Source: an uncultured Paracoccaceae bacterium (lineage in GTDB: Bacteria; Pseudomonadota; Alphaproteobacteria; Rhodobacterales; Rhodobacteraceae). Taken from it: a DNA stretch of 64,000 nucleotides. Of the stretch, positions 51,525 to 60,374 are shown piece after piece (position 1 is the stretch's first letter; every line of letters starts with the position of its first letter). The stretch lies in NCBI GenBank assembly GCA_937872465.1, contig CALMSR010000039.1, positions 186,001 to 250,000 of the forward strand, in the 5' to 3' direction. A program made the position numbers and the translations under genes. Under the pieces are notes generated by a model that was given only the letters and a program-made list of their open reading frames with translations, searched no databases and was not told where the DNA came from.

Positions 51525-52426
51525 TCAAGGTTGGGTCATGCGGCGACGCAGCTCGGTCTCGATCGGTGCCGGGTCGATCCCGAGCGCGGCGAAGCCGGGC
51601 AGGCCGGGATCGGCGACATTGTCCTGCCGCATAAGCGCGACTTGGCCCTCGGTGAGCGGCGGGTTGGGCAGCAGCCGGCCGGCCGCGGCGAGCACGTTCC
51701 ACACCGGGAATGGGACCGGCAGCAGCGGGCGCCGCCGACCGACGTGACGCATGACGAGTTCAAGCAGCGCGCGATAGCTGAGGACCTCCGGGCCGCCGAA
51801 CTCGTAGGTCGGCGCCGGCAGATCGGAGGCGGTCAACAGGATCGCGACCGCCGCGGCGACGTCCTCGACGTGGACCGGCTGGAGCCGCGTGCTTCCGTCG
51901 CCGAACAGCGGGACAACCGGCAGCCGCCGCACCATGCCGACGAGCGTCGTCAGGAACGCATCCTCGGGGCCGAACATCACGCTCGGCCGCACGATCGTCG
52001 CGCCGGGAAACACCGCGCGCACCGCGTCCTCGCCTTCGCCGCGGGCGCGGATGTAGGCCGAGGTCGAGCGGGCGTCGGACCCGATACCTGAGATGTGCAC
52101 CAGGCGATGAAGCCCGGCCTCGGCTGCCGCCCGCGCCAGCCGGCCGGCGCCGTCGACATGGATCGCCTGGTAGGTCGCGTCCCTGCTCTCGACATAGAGC
52201 GACAGCGCATTGACCGCGGCGTCGGCGCCGTCGAGCGCGGCCCGGACCGAAGGGGGGTCGCGCAGATCGGCCTGCACCGGACCCGGCGGTCGGCTCCCGT
52301 CCCGCCCTCGCTGCGCGCGGGGTGACGCGCGGCGACCCGGACAGTCACGTCGCGCGCCAGCAGGGCATCGACGATGCGCCGGCCGAGGAAGCCGGTGCCG
52401 CCGAAGACGGTGACGCAGCTGCACAT
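51525..52426 (-). pseudogene. Frameshifted NAD(P)-binding epimerase / NDUFA9-like SDR
   Basis: From ATG 52426 the frame gives a Rossmann start (VTVFGGTGFLGRRIVDALLA, RVAARHPAR). After about 35 residues, near 52290-52325, the family sequence continues in another frame (VQADLRDPPSVRAALDGADA, HISGIGSDARSTSAYIRARG, PSVMFGPEDAFLTTL) to 51525. One frameshift, in a GC-rich run, separates the parts, so a sequencing error or recent decay are both possible. It is an atypical SDR of the NDUFA9/NmrA kind and looks like a chromosomal gene lodged between the cargo operon and the integrase. Confidence 0.75.
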
Positions 52427-52597
52427 GGCCCACGCAGTCTGCCACATTCCGGGTGGGGTGGCTCCATGCCCGCCGTACTGGACGCCGATCGTTCGTATGC
52501 GTTGCGCTTCGCAGGTTCGCGCAGCCTTTCGCTAACCAACTGATTTTGCTGTAACTCGTCTTCAGGCTGCTCCATCCTGCGCCATGGAGCCGGCAGA

Positions 52598-52744
52598 ATG
52601 AACCCCAGCAATCCGAATCGCATGTCGAGCAAGGAGTGCCTCGCCGAGGCCCATCAGCAGACTCGTCTCGCGGCTCTGGCCCGATCTGGACGAGGCCGCC
52701 GAGTGGCTGTGACGGCGGCGGCCCTGGCGACCTCGAAGCGATGA
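52598..52744 (+). CDS. Small hypothetical ORF upstream of integrase
   Basis: A 48-aa frame (MNPSNPNRMSSKECLAEAHQ...) whose N-terminus resembles short proteins of alphaproteobacterial integrative elements that begin with an NPNRM(S/T) pattern. The rest is basic and may be decayed. Its TGA overlaps the ATG at 52741 (ATGA), which supports real translation. Confidence 0.4.
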   Translation: MNPSNPNRMSSKECLAEAHQQTRLAALARSGRGRRVAVTAAALATSKR

Positions 52745-52986
52745 AGCCGCCGCGGGTCCGCTGGAACACCACCGAGGCGCGGGTCGAGCGCTTCGTGCGG
52801 CTGGCGCAGCGGCTCGAGCTGCCGGTCTACGGCTTCGAGGTCCGCGGGCGCGATGTCACCGTCCTCACGCATCCGCGCGATAACGGAGCGGCGGTGCCCC
52901 CGCCGGAGGCTGATCCCGTCGCGCGCTGGTTCAGCGACAACGCGGCGGGCGAACCGGAGACCGCTAGCCTACGAAAAAGGCAATGA
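52741..52986 (+). CDS. Small conserved protein preceding integrase
   Basis: An 81-aa protein (RFVRLAQRLELPVYGFEVRG, DPVARWFSDN) of a small family commonly found just before tyrosine integrases in alphaproteobacterial prophages. Possible role in integration control; unproven. Confidence 0.6.
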   Translation: MKPPRVRWNTTEARVERFVRLAQRLELPVYGFEVRGRDVTVLTHPRDNGAAVPPPEADPVARWFSDNAAGEPETASLRKRQ

Positions 52987-53063
52987 ATTCAGTGCGGTAT
53001 TCTCTTGCTAGGCCCGTGGATAAGAGCGTCCGTGTCCGTTGGGGAACGGGGGGATAGGACCTC

Positions 53064-54155
53064 ATGCCGGCACGCTACAACACCATCATCGTCGTCCGAA
53101 AGCGGAACGCCCGGGGCGACGAGGTTGAGTACCACACCGTTGGACGGAAGGGCCCGAGCATCTGGCGCACGGGCGAGCCGAACCCGCCCGGAACGCCGGG
53201 CTACCAAGCCGCCTACGACGCGGCGACCGGCCTGCGCGCCGTGATCGAGCCGCCGGCGACGGGCCACGGCTGGCACACGGTGAACGACCTGCTCGATGCC
53301 TACGAGCGCTCGCGCGAGTTCTGCCGCCTCGCCCCACGCACCCGAACCGACTACCTGAGAGGGCTGGTCGACGTGCGGACGAGGTACGGCAGCGCGCCGC
53401 TCGGTGTCGTCAACAGCGTTGCGCTCAAGGGAAACGTGCTCGACTGGATCGAGGTGCGTTGGGCCGGCAAGGTCGCCGACAAGCGCCTCGACCCGTTTAA
53501 GTTCGCGCTCAGCTGGGCAACCGGACGCCACCCCGAGCGGGTGCCGGTCAATTATCTGCACGGCATCCCCCGTTTCTACGAGGGCGCGGATCGCGCCGAG
53601 ATCATCTGGGAGGACGCCGAGGTCGACCTCTTCTGCAGCCGGGCCCCGGAACAGCACGCGGATGCGGTGCGGCTCGCGCGGGAGACCGGCCTGCGCATCG
53701 GCGACCTCGTCGAGCTGGAGCGCAGCGAGATCAAGCGCGCGCCTGATGGCAGCCGCGCGATCATCCTGCGTCCGAACAAGCGGCGGCGGCGCATCGTCAA
53801 CATGCCGCTCACTGCGGCCGCCGAGGCAATCATCGACAAGGCCCCGCTCTCCCGCCGACTGATCCTGAAGCCGATGCGGGCGGACGCGTGGGACCCCGCC
53901 CGGCTGTCGCGCGAGGTTCGCGAGTACGCCACCGAGTTCGAGATCCGCCCGGAGCTCCGGTTCAACGACTTGCGCGGGACGAAGGTGACCGAGATGGTCT
54001 GGTCGGGTATCAGCGTGCCCGACCTCGCCATCCGCATCGGCTGGAAGATCGAGACCGCCGCGAAGATGCTCGGGGTCTACGCTGCGCTGAACCCTGGTCG
54101 GGCCATGGTGGTGGCGCTGCCCGGGGCGGCGAGGCGGGACGAGGCCTCCGGCTGA
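53064..54155 (+). CDS. int: Tyrosine-family site-specific integrase
   Basis: A 363-aa recombinase. The SAM-like core-binding domain spans about 70-165 (VNDLLDAYERSREFCRLAPR) and the catalytic domain about 180-350. Visible catalytic residues are the first Arg in RETGLRIGDLVEL (about 211-223), the box II Arg in FNDLRGT (the usual His two before Leu is Asn here), and the nucleophile Tyr in MLGVYAALN. GRKGPSIWRTGEP near the N-terminus is a putative arm-binding region. It lies at the right end of the prophage, pointing outward. Att sites could not be identified. Confidence 0.9.
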   Translation: MPARYNTIIVVRKRNARGDEVEYHTVGRKGPSIWRTGEPNPPGTPGYQAAYDAATGLRAVIEPPATGHGWHTVNDLLDAYERSREFCRLAPRTRTDYLRGLVDVRTRYGSAPLGVVNSVALKGNVLDWIEVRWAGKVADKRLDPFKFALSWATGRHPERVPVNYLHGIPRFYEGADRAEIIWEDAEVDLFCSRAPEQHADAVRLARETGLRIGDLVELERSEIKRAPDGSRAIILRPNKRRRRIVNMPLTAAAEAIIDKAPLSRRLILKPMRADAWDPARLSREVREYATEFEIRPELRFNDLRGTKVTEMVWSGISVPDLAIRIGWKIETAAKMLGVYAALNPGRAMVVALPGAARRDEASG

Positions 54156-54299
54156 CGCCCGGAGCGGCTTGGCGCCGGACTACGAGCCCGGCGCTGGGTA
54201 CGAGGCTACCCAACCCGGATTTCTTACTAGGGTAGGTGCATCGGGGCCCTGAACGTCGGAGCTGGACGCCGAAGCTGAGCTGGAGCCGCCGCCGGCGCG

Positions 54300-54432
54300 T
54301 CGTCGCCAAGGCGGAGAGGATGCCGGCGATTAGCTCGATCTGGTCCTGCTGGCGGGAGAGTTCCCGGCCGATGAAGGCGAAGATCGGCGGATCGCCTCGG
54401 CGAGGCTGGTCTCGAAATAATCGACATGGTTC
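54300..54432 (-). pseudogene. Decayed glyA (serine hydroxymethyltransferase) 5' remnant
   Basis: On the minus strand a start (DYFETSLAEA) and then, after a frameshift, DPPIFAFIGRELSRQQDQIE and LIAGIL match the N-terminus of GlyA (usually ...ADPEIF..IGRE..RQ...IELIASENIVS). The sequence loses homology where SENIVS should follow. Only about 45 codons remain, between the integrase and the agmatinase gene. Confidence 0.6.
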
Positions 54433-54437
54433 CTCGC

Positions 54438-55427
54438 TCACTTGGCGGTTTCGACGGTCTTTGCCGCCGCGCGCTCAGCGCGGGCGTGGAAGACGAAGCC
54501 GAGGAAGTTCAGGAGCACCTGGGCCGCCAGGATCGCGGTCGAGCCGGTCTGGTCGTAGTCGGGCGCTACCTCGACTAGGTCGATGCCGACCACCTCGTGG
54601 CTGTTGGCCAGCGCCTGCAGCATCTCCAGCACCTCGTAGTAGAGGAAGCCGCCGTGGCTCGGCGTGCCAGTGCCGGGTGCGATCGACGGGCAGAAGCCGT
54701 CGATGTCGAGGGTGACGTAGACCCGCGCCCCGACCGGGATGCGGGCGATCACGCCCTCGGGGCCGAGCTTGCGCATCTGCCGCACCGACAGGATATCCGA
54801 GCCCATGGCGCGGGCGGCGTCGTAGCCGTCCTTGGCGGTCGAGGAAACGTTGCGGATGCCGACCTGGGTCAGGCCGGTGACATAGTCCTTCTCGGCGGCG
54901 CGGCGCAGCGGGTTGCCGTGGCCGGTGCGCACGCCGTGGCGCTCGTCGACGAAGTCGAGATGGGCGTCGATGTGCAGGATGTGGATCGGGCCGCGGCCCT
55001 CGAAGGCGTCGATGCAGGGGATGTTGACCGAATGGTCGCCGCCGATCACCACCGGCAGGGCGCCGGCGTCGAGCGCGGCGCGAACGCCGGTGGCGATGTT
55101 GGCATGGCTCTTGGCGGTGTCGGTATGCACGATGTCGGCGTCGCCGAGATCGACGATGCGGACGTCGCCGGCGAGGTAGGTGGCGTCGTCCTCGTGGTCG
55201 TAGGCGCCGGCATGGCCAAAGGAGAAGAGCGTTGTGGCCTCGCGGACCGCCCGGGGGCCGAAGCGGGCACCGGAGCGGTACTGGGTTCCGGCGTCGAACG
55301 GCGCGCCCAGGACCGCCACGTCGGCGTCGATGGCGCTCCAGTCGGCAACGTAGGGACGCTTTGCGAAGGTGGCGATGCCGACGAAGGGCAGGTTCAGCCG
55401 GCCGGTCTGGTAGGAATGTCCGCTCAT
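54438..55427 (-). CDS. speB: Agmatinase-family ureohydrolase
   Basis: A 329-aa Mn2+ ureohydrolase releasing urea from agmatine or a related guanidino compound. Metal-ligand motifs are visible: GGDHSVN (about 126-132), HIDAHLDF and DIDGFCPSIAPG (a variant of the usual DIDxxDP). It is next to a TRAP transporter operon, 31 bp away, suggesting uptake and hydrolysis of the same guanidino acid. The exact substrate (agmatine, guanidinobutyrate, arginine derivative) cannot be told from sequence. Confidence 0.88.
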   Translation of the reverse strand: MSGHSYQTGRLNLPFVGIATFAKRPYVADWSAIDADVAVLGAPFDAGTQYRSGARFGPRAVREATTLFSFGHAGAYDHEDDATYLAGDVRIVDLGDADIVHTDTAKSHANIATGVRAALDAGALPVVIGGDHSVNIPCIDAFEGRGPIHILHIDAHLDFVDERHGVRTGHGNPLRRAAEKDYVTGLTQVGIRNVSSTAKDGYDAARAMGSDILSVRQMRKLGPEGVIARIPVGARVYVTLDIDGFCPSIAPGTGTPSHGGFLYYEVLEMLQALANSHEVVGIDLVEVAPDYDQTGSTAILAAQVLLNFLGFVFHARAERAAAKTVETAK

Positions 55428-55458
55428 GGCAGGTGTCCTTTCGAGGAGAGGTGAGGCG

Positions 55459-56739
55459 TCAGCGGAAGGCGAGGTCCCGCAGGCCGAGGGCGATCCAGGG
55501 GAACGCGATGATCAGCACCGCGGCGATCACAAGCATCACCAGGAAGGGCGGCACGCCGCGGATCACCTCGAGGAACGGCCGGCGGAAGACCGCGATGGCG
55601 GTGAAGAGGTTGCAGCCGAAGGGAGGGGTCGCTGCGCCGATCGCCACCTGAAGCGTGACGATCACCCCCACCAGCACCGGGTCGAGGCCGGTGGCGGCGA
55701 CCACGGGGGCAAAGATCGGCACCAGGATCAGCATGACCACGATCGAGTCGACGAACATGCAGCCGATGAAGAAGGCTAGGTTGATCACGATCCAGACCTT
55801 GACCGGTCCTGCGCCCTCGAGGCCGATGGCGGCCAGGACCGCCTGCGGCACCTGGGCGTAGGAGATCGTCCAGGAGAAGGCGGCGCCGGCGGCGATCAGG
55901 ATGAAGACCACTGCGGTCATGGTGCCGGTCGTGAGCGCCACGTCCCAGAGATCGCGCAGGCCGATCGAGCGGAAGACCACGAGCTCGAGCACCACCGCGT
56001 AGAGCACGCAGATCGCCGCCGCCTCGGTCGGGCTGAAGACGCCGCCGTAGATGCCACCGACCACGATCGCCGGGAAACCGAGCGGCCATAGCGCGCGGCG
56101 GGTGGCGGCAAGGCGCTCGCCCCAGCCGGAGCGCGGTTCGATCGGGATGTTGTGGCGGCGCGCGAACCACCAACAATAGATCGAGAAGAGCACGACGACC
56201 AGCAGGCCCGGGCCGATGCCGGCGATGAAGAGCTCCGAGATCGAGGTACCCGAGAGCACGCCGTAGACGATCATGCCGATCGAGGGAGGAATCAGGTAGG
56301 CGAGGTCGGCAGCGTTAACGATCAACCCGATGGTGAAGTCATCGCGGTAGCCGGCCTTGAGCATGCGGGGTCGCATCGCTCCGCCGACCGCGACCACCGT
56401 CGCCTGGGTCGAGCCGCAGACTGCGCCGAAGAGCGCGCAGGCCGTGGTGACCGAGACGGCGAGACCGCCGCGCAGGTGTCCCATGAAGCGCATCACGAGG
56501 TCCACCAGCCGGTCGGCGGAATGGCCGCGAGTGATGATGTCGGCGGCCAGGATGAACATCGGCACCGCCACGAGGGCGCTCGGCTTCACCCCGCCAATCA
56601 TCTGCTGCACGATCTGCTGCAAGCTGAGGTCGGGCAGGTAGACCAGGAACGCCAGGATCGTCGCCGCGATCAGCGGCATCATCATCGGGTAGCCGGCGAC
56701 GAGCAGCGCTAGCATTACCGCCATCATCATCATAGTCAT
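55459..56739 (-). CDS. dctM: TRAP transporter large permease (DctM)
   Basis: A 426-aa inner-membrane protein with about 12 hydrophobic helices, the first being MMMMAVMLALLVAGYPMMMP. The DctM consensus continues (PMFILAADIITRG, LFGAVCGSTQATVVAVGGAM, LIPPSIGMIVYGVLSGTS). It carries the transport core. The DctQ stop overlaps its start (ATGA). Confidence 0.93.
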   Translation of the reverse strand: MTMMMMAVMLALLVAGYPMMMPLIAATILAFLVYLPDLSLQQIVQQMIGGVKPSALVAVPMFILAADIITRGHSADRLVDLVMRFMGHLRGGLAVSVTTACALFGAVCGSTQATVVAVGGAMRPRMLKAGYRDDFTIGLIVNAADLAYLIPPSIGMIVYGVLSGTSISELFIAGIGPGLLVVVLFSIYCWWFARRHNIPIEPRSGWGERLAATRRALWPLGFPAIVVGGIYGGVFSPTEAAAICVLYAVVLELVVFRSIGLRDLWDVALTTGTMTAVVFILIAAGAAFSWTISYAQVPQAVLAAIGLEGAGPVKVWIVINLAFFIGCMFVDSIVVMLILVPIFAPVVAATGLDPVLVGVIVTLQVAIGAATPPFGCNLFTAIAVFRRPFLEVIRGVPPFLVMLVIAAVLIIAFPWIALGLRDLAFR

Positions 56740-57377
56740 CGGGAGGCCTCCGGCGGTTCGGGGGTCGGGGCCGCGACCGGTCCCGGGTGGTCGCGGCTGT
56801 AGAGTTCCATGATCGCGGCGAGCTCGGGATCCTCATAGGCGTCGGTCTCGCTGTAGGAGACGAAGACGCCGGGCTCGGTGAGGTTCGCGTTCTTGAATGC
56901 GGTAAGCAGGTACTGCAGCCCCGCCAAGGCGAAGCCGATCACCACCCAGACGTAAGTCATCCAGAGCGGCACCAGCAGCGCCGGCGTGACGCGGCCGCGC
57001 TGCGCCACTTTCTGGACATACTCGAAGGCGTACCAGGCGAGCAGGAACATTGCCGCGCCGGTCGTGAACGCGATCACGGTCATCAGGATCTTGCGTGCGC
57101 GCTCGGGCACCAGGTCATAGAGCGCCGACATGCGGACGTGGCGACCCTTGCGGGTCACATAGCCGAGCCCCACGAAGGTGACCATCACCATCAGGATCTC
57201 GTTCACCTCTTCGGTGAAGTAGATGCTCTGCCCGAAGACGTAGCGGCCGAAAACGTTGGCGATGGTGTTGATCGCCATCGCCACCATCGTTCCGCCGACA
57301 ACGAGGGCCTCGAACATGCCGATGCCGTCGTCGATGCGGGTGAGCAGGCCTCGTCGCGCAGGCGCGGGTGCGGCCAT
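56736..57377 (-). CDS. dctQ: TRAP transporter small permease (DctQ)
   Basis: A 213-aa protein with four predicted membrane segments (VVGGTMVAMAINTIANVFGRY, VMVTFVGLGYVTRKG, VIAFTTGAAMFLLAWYAFEY, WMTYVWVVIGFALAGLQYLL within the expected spacing). The YVTRKGRHVRM loop is typical. Forms the membrane complex with DctM. Confidence 0.92.
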   Translation of the reverse strand: MAAPAPARRGLLTRIDDGIGMFEALVVGGTMVAMAINTIANVFGRYVFGQSIYFTEEVNEILMVMVTFVGLGYVTRKGRHVRMSALYDLVPERARKILMTVIAFTTGAAMFLLAWYAFEYVQKVAQRGRVTPALLVPLWMTYVWVVIGFALAGLQYLLTAFKNANLTEPGVFVSYSETDAYEDPELAAIMELYSRDHPGPVAAPTPEPPEASR

Positions 57378-57422
57378 CGGGGTTCCTCCGCTGTCTGTTG
57401 CAAAGGGGGGCGGGCCCGCCGG

Positions 57423-58430
57423 TCACTGGGCGCCGACCTCGGCGAGCAGCGCGTCGAGCAGCTCGGCGCCGCGGTCGCCCGCGACCTCGGCCACCTTCGC
57501 GTGCGTCGCCTCGGCCCGGGTGCGGAAGGCGGCGCGCTCCTCTGTGGTCAGTTCGATCATCTGGATGCCGGGCTTGGCAGCCTTGATCTTCTCGAGCTTC
57601 TCAGCGTTGAAGCGATCGACCACCGGTACGATGAAGTCGTTAAGGCCGGCGATGGTCTCGTCGACCAGCGCTTGGCGGTCGGGCGAAAGCGTCTCGTACC
57701 AGTCAATACCGGCCACGACAGCCGTCACCAGCTCCTGCTCGCCGGCCCAGATCATGTAGTCGGTGACCTCGTAGAACTTCATCTCCTCGATCGCCGGCAC
57801 CGGGTTCACCTGACCGTCCACCTGCTTGAGCTGGAGCGCGCCGTAGACCTCGCCAAAGGGGATCGGAGTCGGGCTGGCGCCAAGGTCGGAGTATGCCTGC
57901 AGGAGCACCGGCGAGACCATGACCCGCATCTTGAAGTTGTCGAAATCCTCGGGGGTGCGGATCTCGCGGTTGGTGGTCCAGACCTGCGGGCCCTCCGAAT
58001 AGAGCGCGCCGAGCTTCAGCCCCTTGCTCTCAAAGTCGGTGCCTAGCTCGTCGTAGATCACCGGGCTGGTGGCGAGAATCTCGTTCAGCCGCGCCCGGTC
58101 GTCAGGAAGAATGTAGTTGAGGAGGAAGATCTGCGACTCCGGCACGATGGTGCCGAGATTGCCGATCGAGACGTTGGCGAACTGAAGCACGCCGTCGGCC
58201 GCCTGCTCGACCACCTCGGTCGGCGTTCCGAGCGCGCCGAGCGGGTAGATCGTCACGGTGACTTCGCCGTCGGTGGCCTCCTCGACGCGCTTCTTGAACT
58301 CCTGGGCGTAGGTGTCCATGATCGAACCAGGGATCTCCTCGATGGCGAACTTCCATTCCTCCGCCCCGGCGGTGCCGGCGAGGAGCGAGGCGATGGTGGC
58401 AAGCGCGGTGACGTCGAGAAGTCGGGGCAT
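57423..58430 (-). CDS. dctP: TRAP transporter substrate-binding protein (DctP)
   Basis: A 335-aa periplasmic protein. The signal peptide spans MPRLLDVTALATIASLLAGT, cleaved near AGAEE. The TAXI/DctP fold is seen in TDGEVTVTIYPLGALGTPTE and the ligand Arg in FKMRVMVSP near residue 163. The last lobe (AVVAGIDWYETLSPDRQALV) is typical. The frame is open upstream to 58502, but homology begins at 58430. Promoter proximal gene of the agmatinase/TRAP operon. Confidence 0.9.
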   Translation of the reverse strand: MPRLLDVTALATIASLLAGTAGAEEWKFAIEEIPGSIMDTYAQEFKKRVEEATDGEVTVTIYPLGALGTPTEVVEQAADGVLQFANVSIGNLGTIVPESQIFLLNYILPDDRARLNEILATSPVIYDELGTDFESKGLKLGALYSEGPQVWTTNREIRTPEDFDNFKMRVMVSPVLLQAYSDLGASPTPIPFGEVYGALQLKQVDGQVNPVPAIEEMKFYEVTDYMIWAGEQELVTAVVAGIDWYETLSPDRQALVDETIAGLNDFIVPVVDRFNAEKLEKIKAAKPGIQMIELTTEERAAFRTRAEATHAKVAEVAGDRGAELLDALLAEVGAQ

Positions 58431-58498
58431 GTGGTCGATTCCCTGCTGAGGTGGCGGCCTGCGCCGGCCGCGGCCTCGGTACAGTGGCTTGCGCGCTT

Positions 58499-58521
58499 GC
58501 ATGGATAAACTTGAAGTTCAT
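58499..58521. promoter_or_regulatory. Palindrome in the dctP-lysR intergenic region
   Basis: The perfect palindrome AACTTGAAGTT (58508-58518), framed by CATG at both ends, lies in the 138-bp gap between the divergent dctP and LysR genes. LysR-type regulators bind T-N11-A palindromes in such gaps; assignment rests on position. Confidence 0.4.
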
Positions 58522-58568
58522 GATGTCCACATCGGTTTTCGTGATGTACGTTTGCCGAGGGAGGCGCG

Positions 58569-59489
58569 GTGCGGATCAGCGACTTCACCCTGCGCAACCT
58601 GCGCACCTTCTGCGCCGTGACCGAGCACGGCGGCTTTCTCGCGGCGCAGGCGGTGCTCGGCATGAGCCAGCCGGCGATCAGCGCCCACATCAAGGACTTG
58701 GAGGTGTCGCTCGGCTTCCCGCTCTGTCGCCGCGGTCGCGGCGGCTTCGCGCTGACCGAGAAGGGCGCGGAGGTCTACGCGCGCGCCAGGGAGATGCTGT
58801 CCAGGGTCGAGGACTGCGAGTCGCGGCTCGGCGAGCTGCGCCAGGCGCTCACCGGCCACCTGCGCATCGGGCTCGTCGACAGCGAGGCCGCCAACCCGGG
58901 GCTGCCCGTCGCCGACGCCATCCGCCGCTTCTTCTCGCGCGACCAGGACGTGCAACTCACCTTTGAGATTGGCACCCCCGACGTGCTAGAGAAGGCGCTA
59001 TTGGTCGGCGATCTGCAGCTCGCTATCAGCCCGTTCCCGACCCGGCTGCCCAATATCGACTATCGCCCGGTCTACGAGGAGGTCCATGCACTCTATTGCG
59101 GCCGAAACCACCCGCTGTTCGACGTGGGCCCGGACGCCGTCACCTTGGCCGAGCTCGCCCGCCACCCGATGACGGTGCGCCCCTACCTGCGCCGTGCCGA
59201 ACTCGCCGCTTGGGACGCGCCGCGCATCGTGGCCGCGGCGTCGAACATGGAGGCCCAGGCGATCCTGATCGCCAGCGGCTGCTTCCTCGGCTTCTTGCCC
59301 ACCCACTACGCCCGGCCTTGGGTGGAGGCAGGCGAGATGCGCCCCATTGACCACCTCGGCCTCGCCTGGCGCTCTCCCTTTCAGGTCGCGACCCGCGTCC
59401 GGCCCGACCCGCCGCAGATCGTGCGGCTATTTCTGCAGGATCTCCAGTCGGCCGTCGACGCGGCGTCAGGGCCCGCTCGCTCGCGGTGA
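58569..59489 (+). CDS. LysR-family regulator of the agmatinase/TRAP operon
   Basis: A 306-aa LTTR. Its N-terminal winged helix (residues 5-65: LRNLRTFCAVTEHGGFLAAQ, SQPAISAHIKDLEVSLGF) is followed by a periplasmic-binding-type effector domain (about 90-300). The GTG start at 58569 has a GGGAGG ribosome-binding site. It is divergent from dctP, the usual LTTR arrangement, so it probably activates the operon in response to the imported guanidino or organic acid. Confidence 0.9.
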   Translation: MRISDFTLRNLRTFCAVTEHGGFLAAQAVLGMSQPAISAHIKDLEVSLGFPLCRRGRGGFALTEKGAEVYARAREMLSRVEDCESRLGELRQALTGHLRIGLVDSEAANPGLPVADAIRRFFSRDQDVQLTFEIGTPDVLEKALLVGDLQLAISPFPTRLPNIDYRPVYEEVHALYCGRNHPLFDVGPDAVTLAELARHPMTVRPYLRRAELAAWDAPRIVAAASNMEAQAILIASGCFLGFLPTHYARPWVEAGEMRPIDHLGLAWRSPFQVATRVRPDPPQIVRLFLQDLQSAVDAASGPARSR

Positions 59490-59633
59490 AGCGTCCCGAG
59501 GCGCTGATGGGAGCGAAAGCCGCCGCTCATGGTTCGAGTCACCCTGGGTCCCGAGCGGGATCTCGATTCCAGCCAAGGGTTGAATCGCTCACCTTTGTGC
59601 CTAAACTCAACCGGAACGGGACGTGAACCGAGA

Positions 59634-59665
59634 GGGCAGAAAAAGGGCAGAAAAAGGGCAGAAAA
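59634..59665. repeat. Tandem 11-bp repeat, three units
   Basis: GGGCAGAAAAA at 59634-59644 and 59645-59655, and a third unit ending one base short (59656-59665). It lies in the non-coding stretch between the LysR gene and tRNA-Gln. Confidence 0.6.
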
Positions 59666-59721
59666 TGGCGGGACCAACGAACCGCGTCCGCAGCTTTCTT
59701 TGTGATATCAGGATGTTAGGC

Positions 59722-59795
59722 TGGCTGGGGAACCTGGATTCGAACCAGGACTAACGGAGTCAGAGTCCGTGGGTCTACCGTTAACCTATTCCCCA
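59722..59795 (-). tRNA. tRNA-Gln (CUG anticodon)
   Basis: On the minus strand the acceptor stem TGGGGAA (59795-59789) pairs with TTCCCCA (59732-59726), followed by G and an encoded CCA (59724-59722). The anticodon stem ACGGA/TCCGT encloses loop CTCTGAC with anticodon CTG, read as CUG. The T arm GGTTCGAATCC is canonical. Total length 74 nt including CCA. Confidence 0.95.
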
Positions 59796-59857
59796 ATCAC
59801 CTCCCCCGTACCGAATTCAAACCTTGAACGCAAGCGCCGCCATGCTCGCCGACAGGG

Positions 59858-60111
59858 CTATCGCATTTGGCCGATGATGGTTCGTGCGAAGGCATCGGAC
59901 CAACCGGAGCGTTTGCGCTTTCGGGCGACGGACATCTTCGGCCTTGCCTTGTTGAGGAGGTTGAAGGTGAGGCGCCGGAGGATGGCGAGGTTCTCCGGGC
60001 CGTTGTCGCGGCGGTTTCGGGCGCGGTCCTCGTCGAAGGTGACGTCGAGCACGGAAGTCGCAGCGCGTTCTCGATTGCCCAGTGGGCGCGGACGAGGCTG
60101 TCGCCCCGTGG
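59858..60111 (-). mobile_element. ISAs1-family transposase remnant
   Basis: The C-terminal part of an ISAs1-type transposase: RAHWAIENAL in one frame, then after a one-base shift LDVTFDEDRARNRRDNGPEN, LAILRRLTFNLLNKA and a basic tail ending at the stop at 59858. The rest of the element and its ends are missing. Confidence 0.8.
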
Positions 60112-60345
60112 GACGTGGTCGCCGACGCGCTGCGTGACAGGCAGCCCAGGCTCGGCGCGCTGATGGACGCCTCCCGCGAGGACGTGCGCGCCGAGATGGA
60201 CTTTCCCAAGGGGCATTCGTCGCAGATCGAGTCCACCAACCCTCTCGAGCGGGTCAACCGCGAGATCGAGCGCCGGTCCGATGTCATCGGCGTCTTCCCC
60301 AACAACGCCGCGATCATCCGCCTCGTCGGCGCCCAGACGGCCCAG
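60112..60345 (+). mobile_element. IS256-family transposase C-terminal remnant
   Basis: The conserved IS256/Mutator C-terminus is clear: WDVVADALRDRQPRLGALMD, FPKGHSSQIESTNPLERVN and REIERRSDVIGVFPNNAAII plus RLVGA. The upstream part is replaced by the ISAs1 remnant, and the downstream end runs in frame into a ShlB-like fragment. Confidence 0.85.
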
Positions 60346-60374
60346 GGCCTCGGCGGCCTCGGTGCCAAAACCGG

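Noticed and set aside
59722-59795. tRNA-Gln as the attachment site of the prophage
   Set aside because: The integrase is 5.6 kb away with an intact host-type TRAP operon between, and no matching tRNA 3' segment was seen at the left prophage end.
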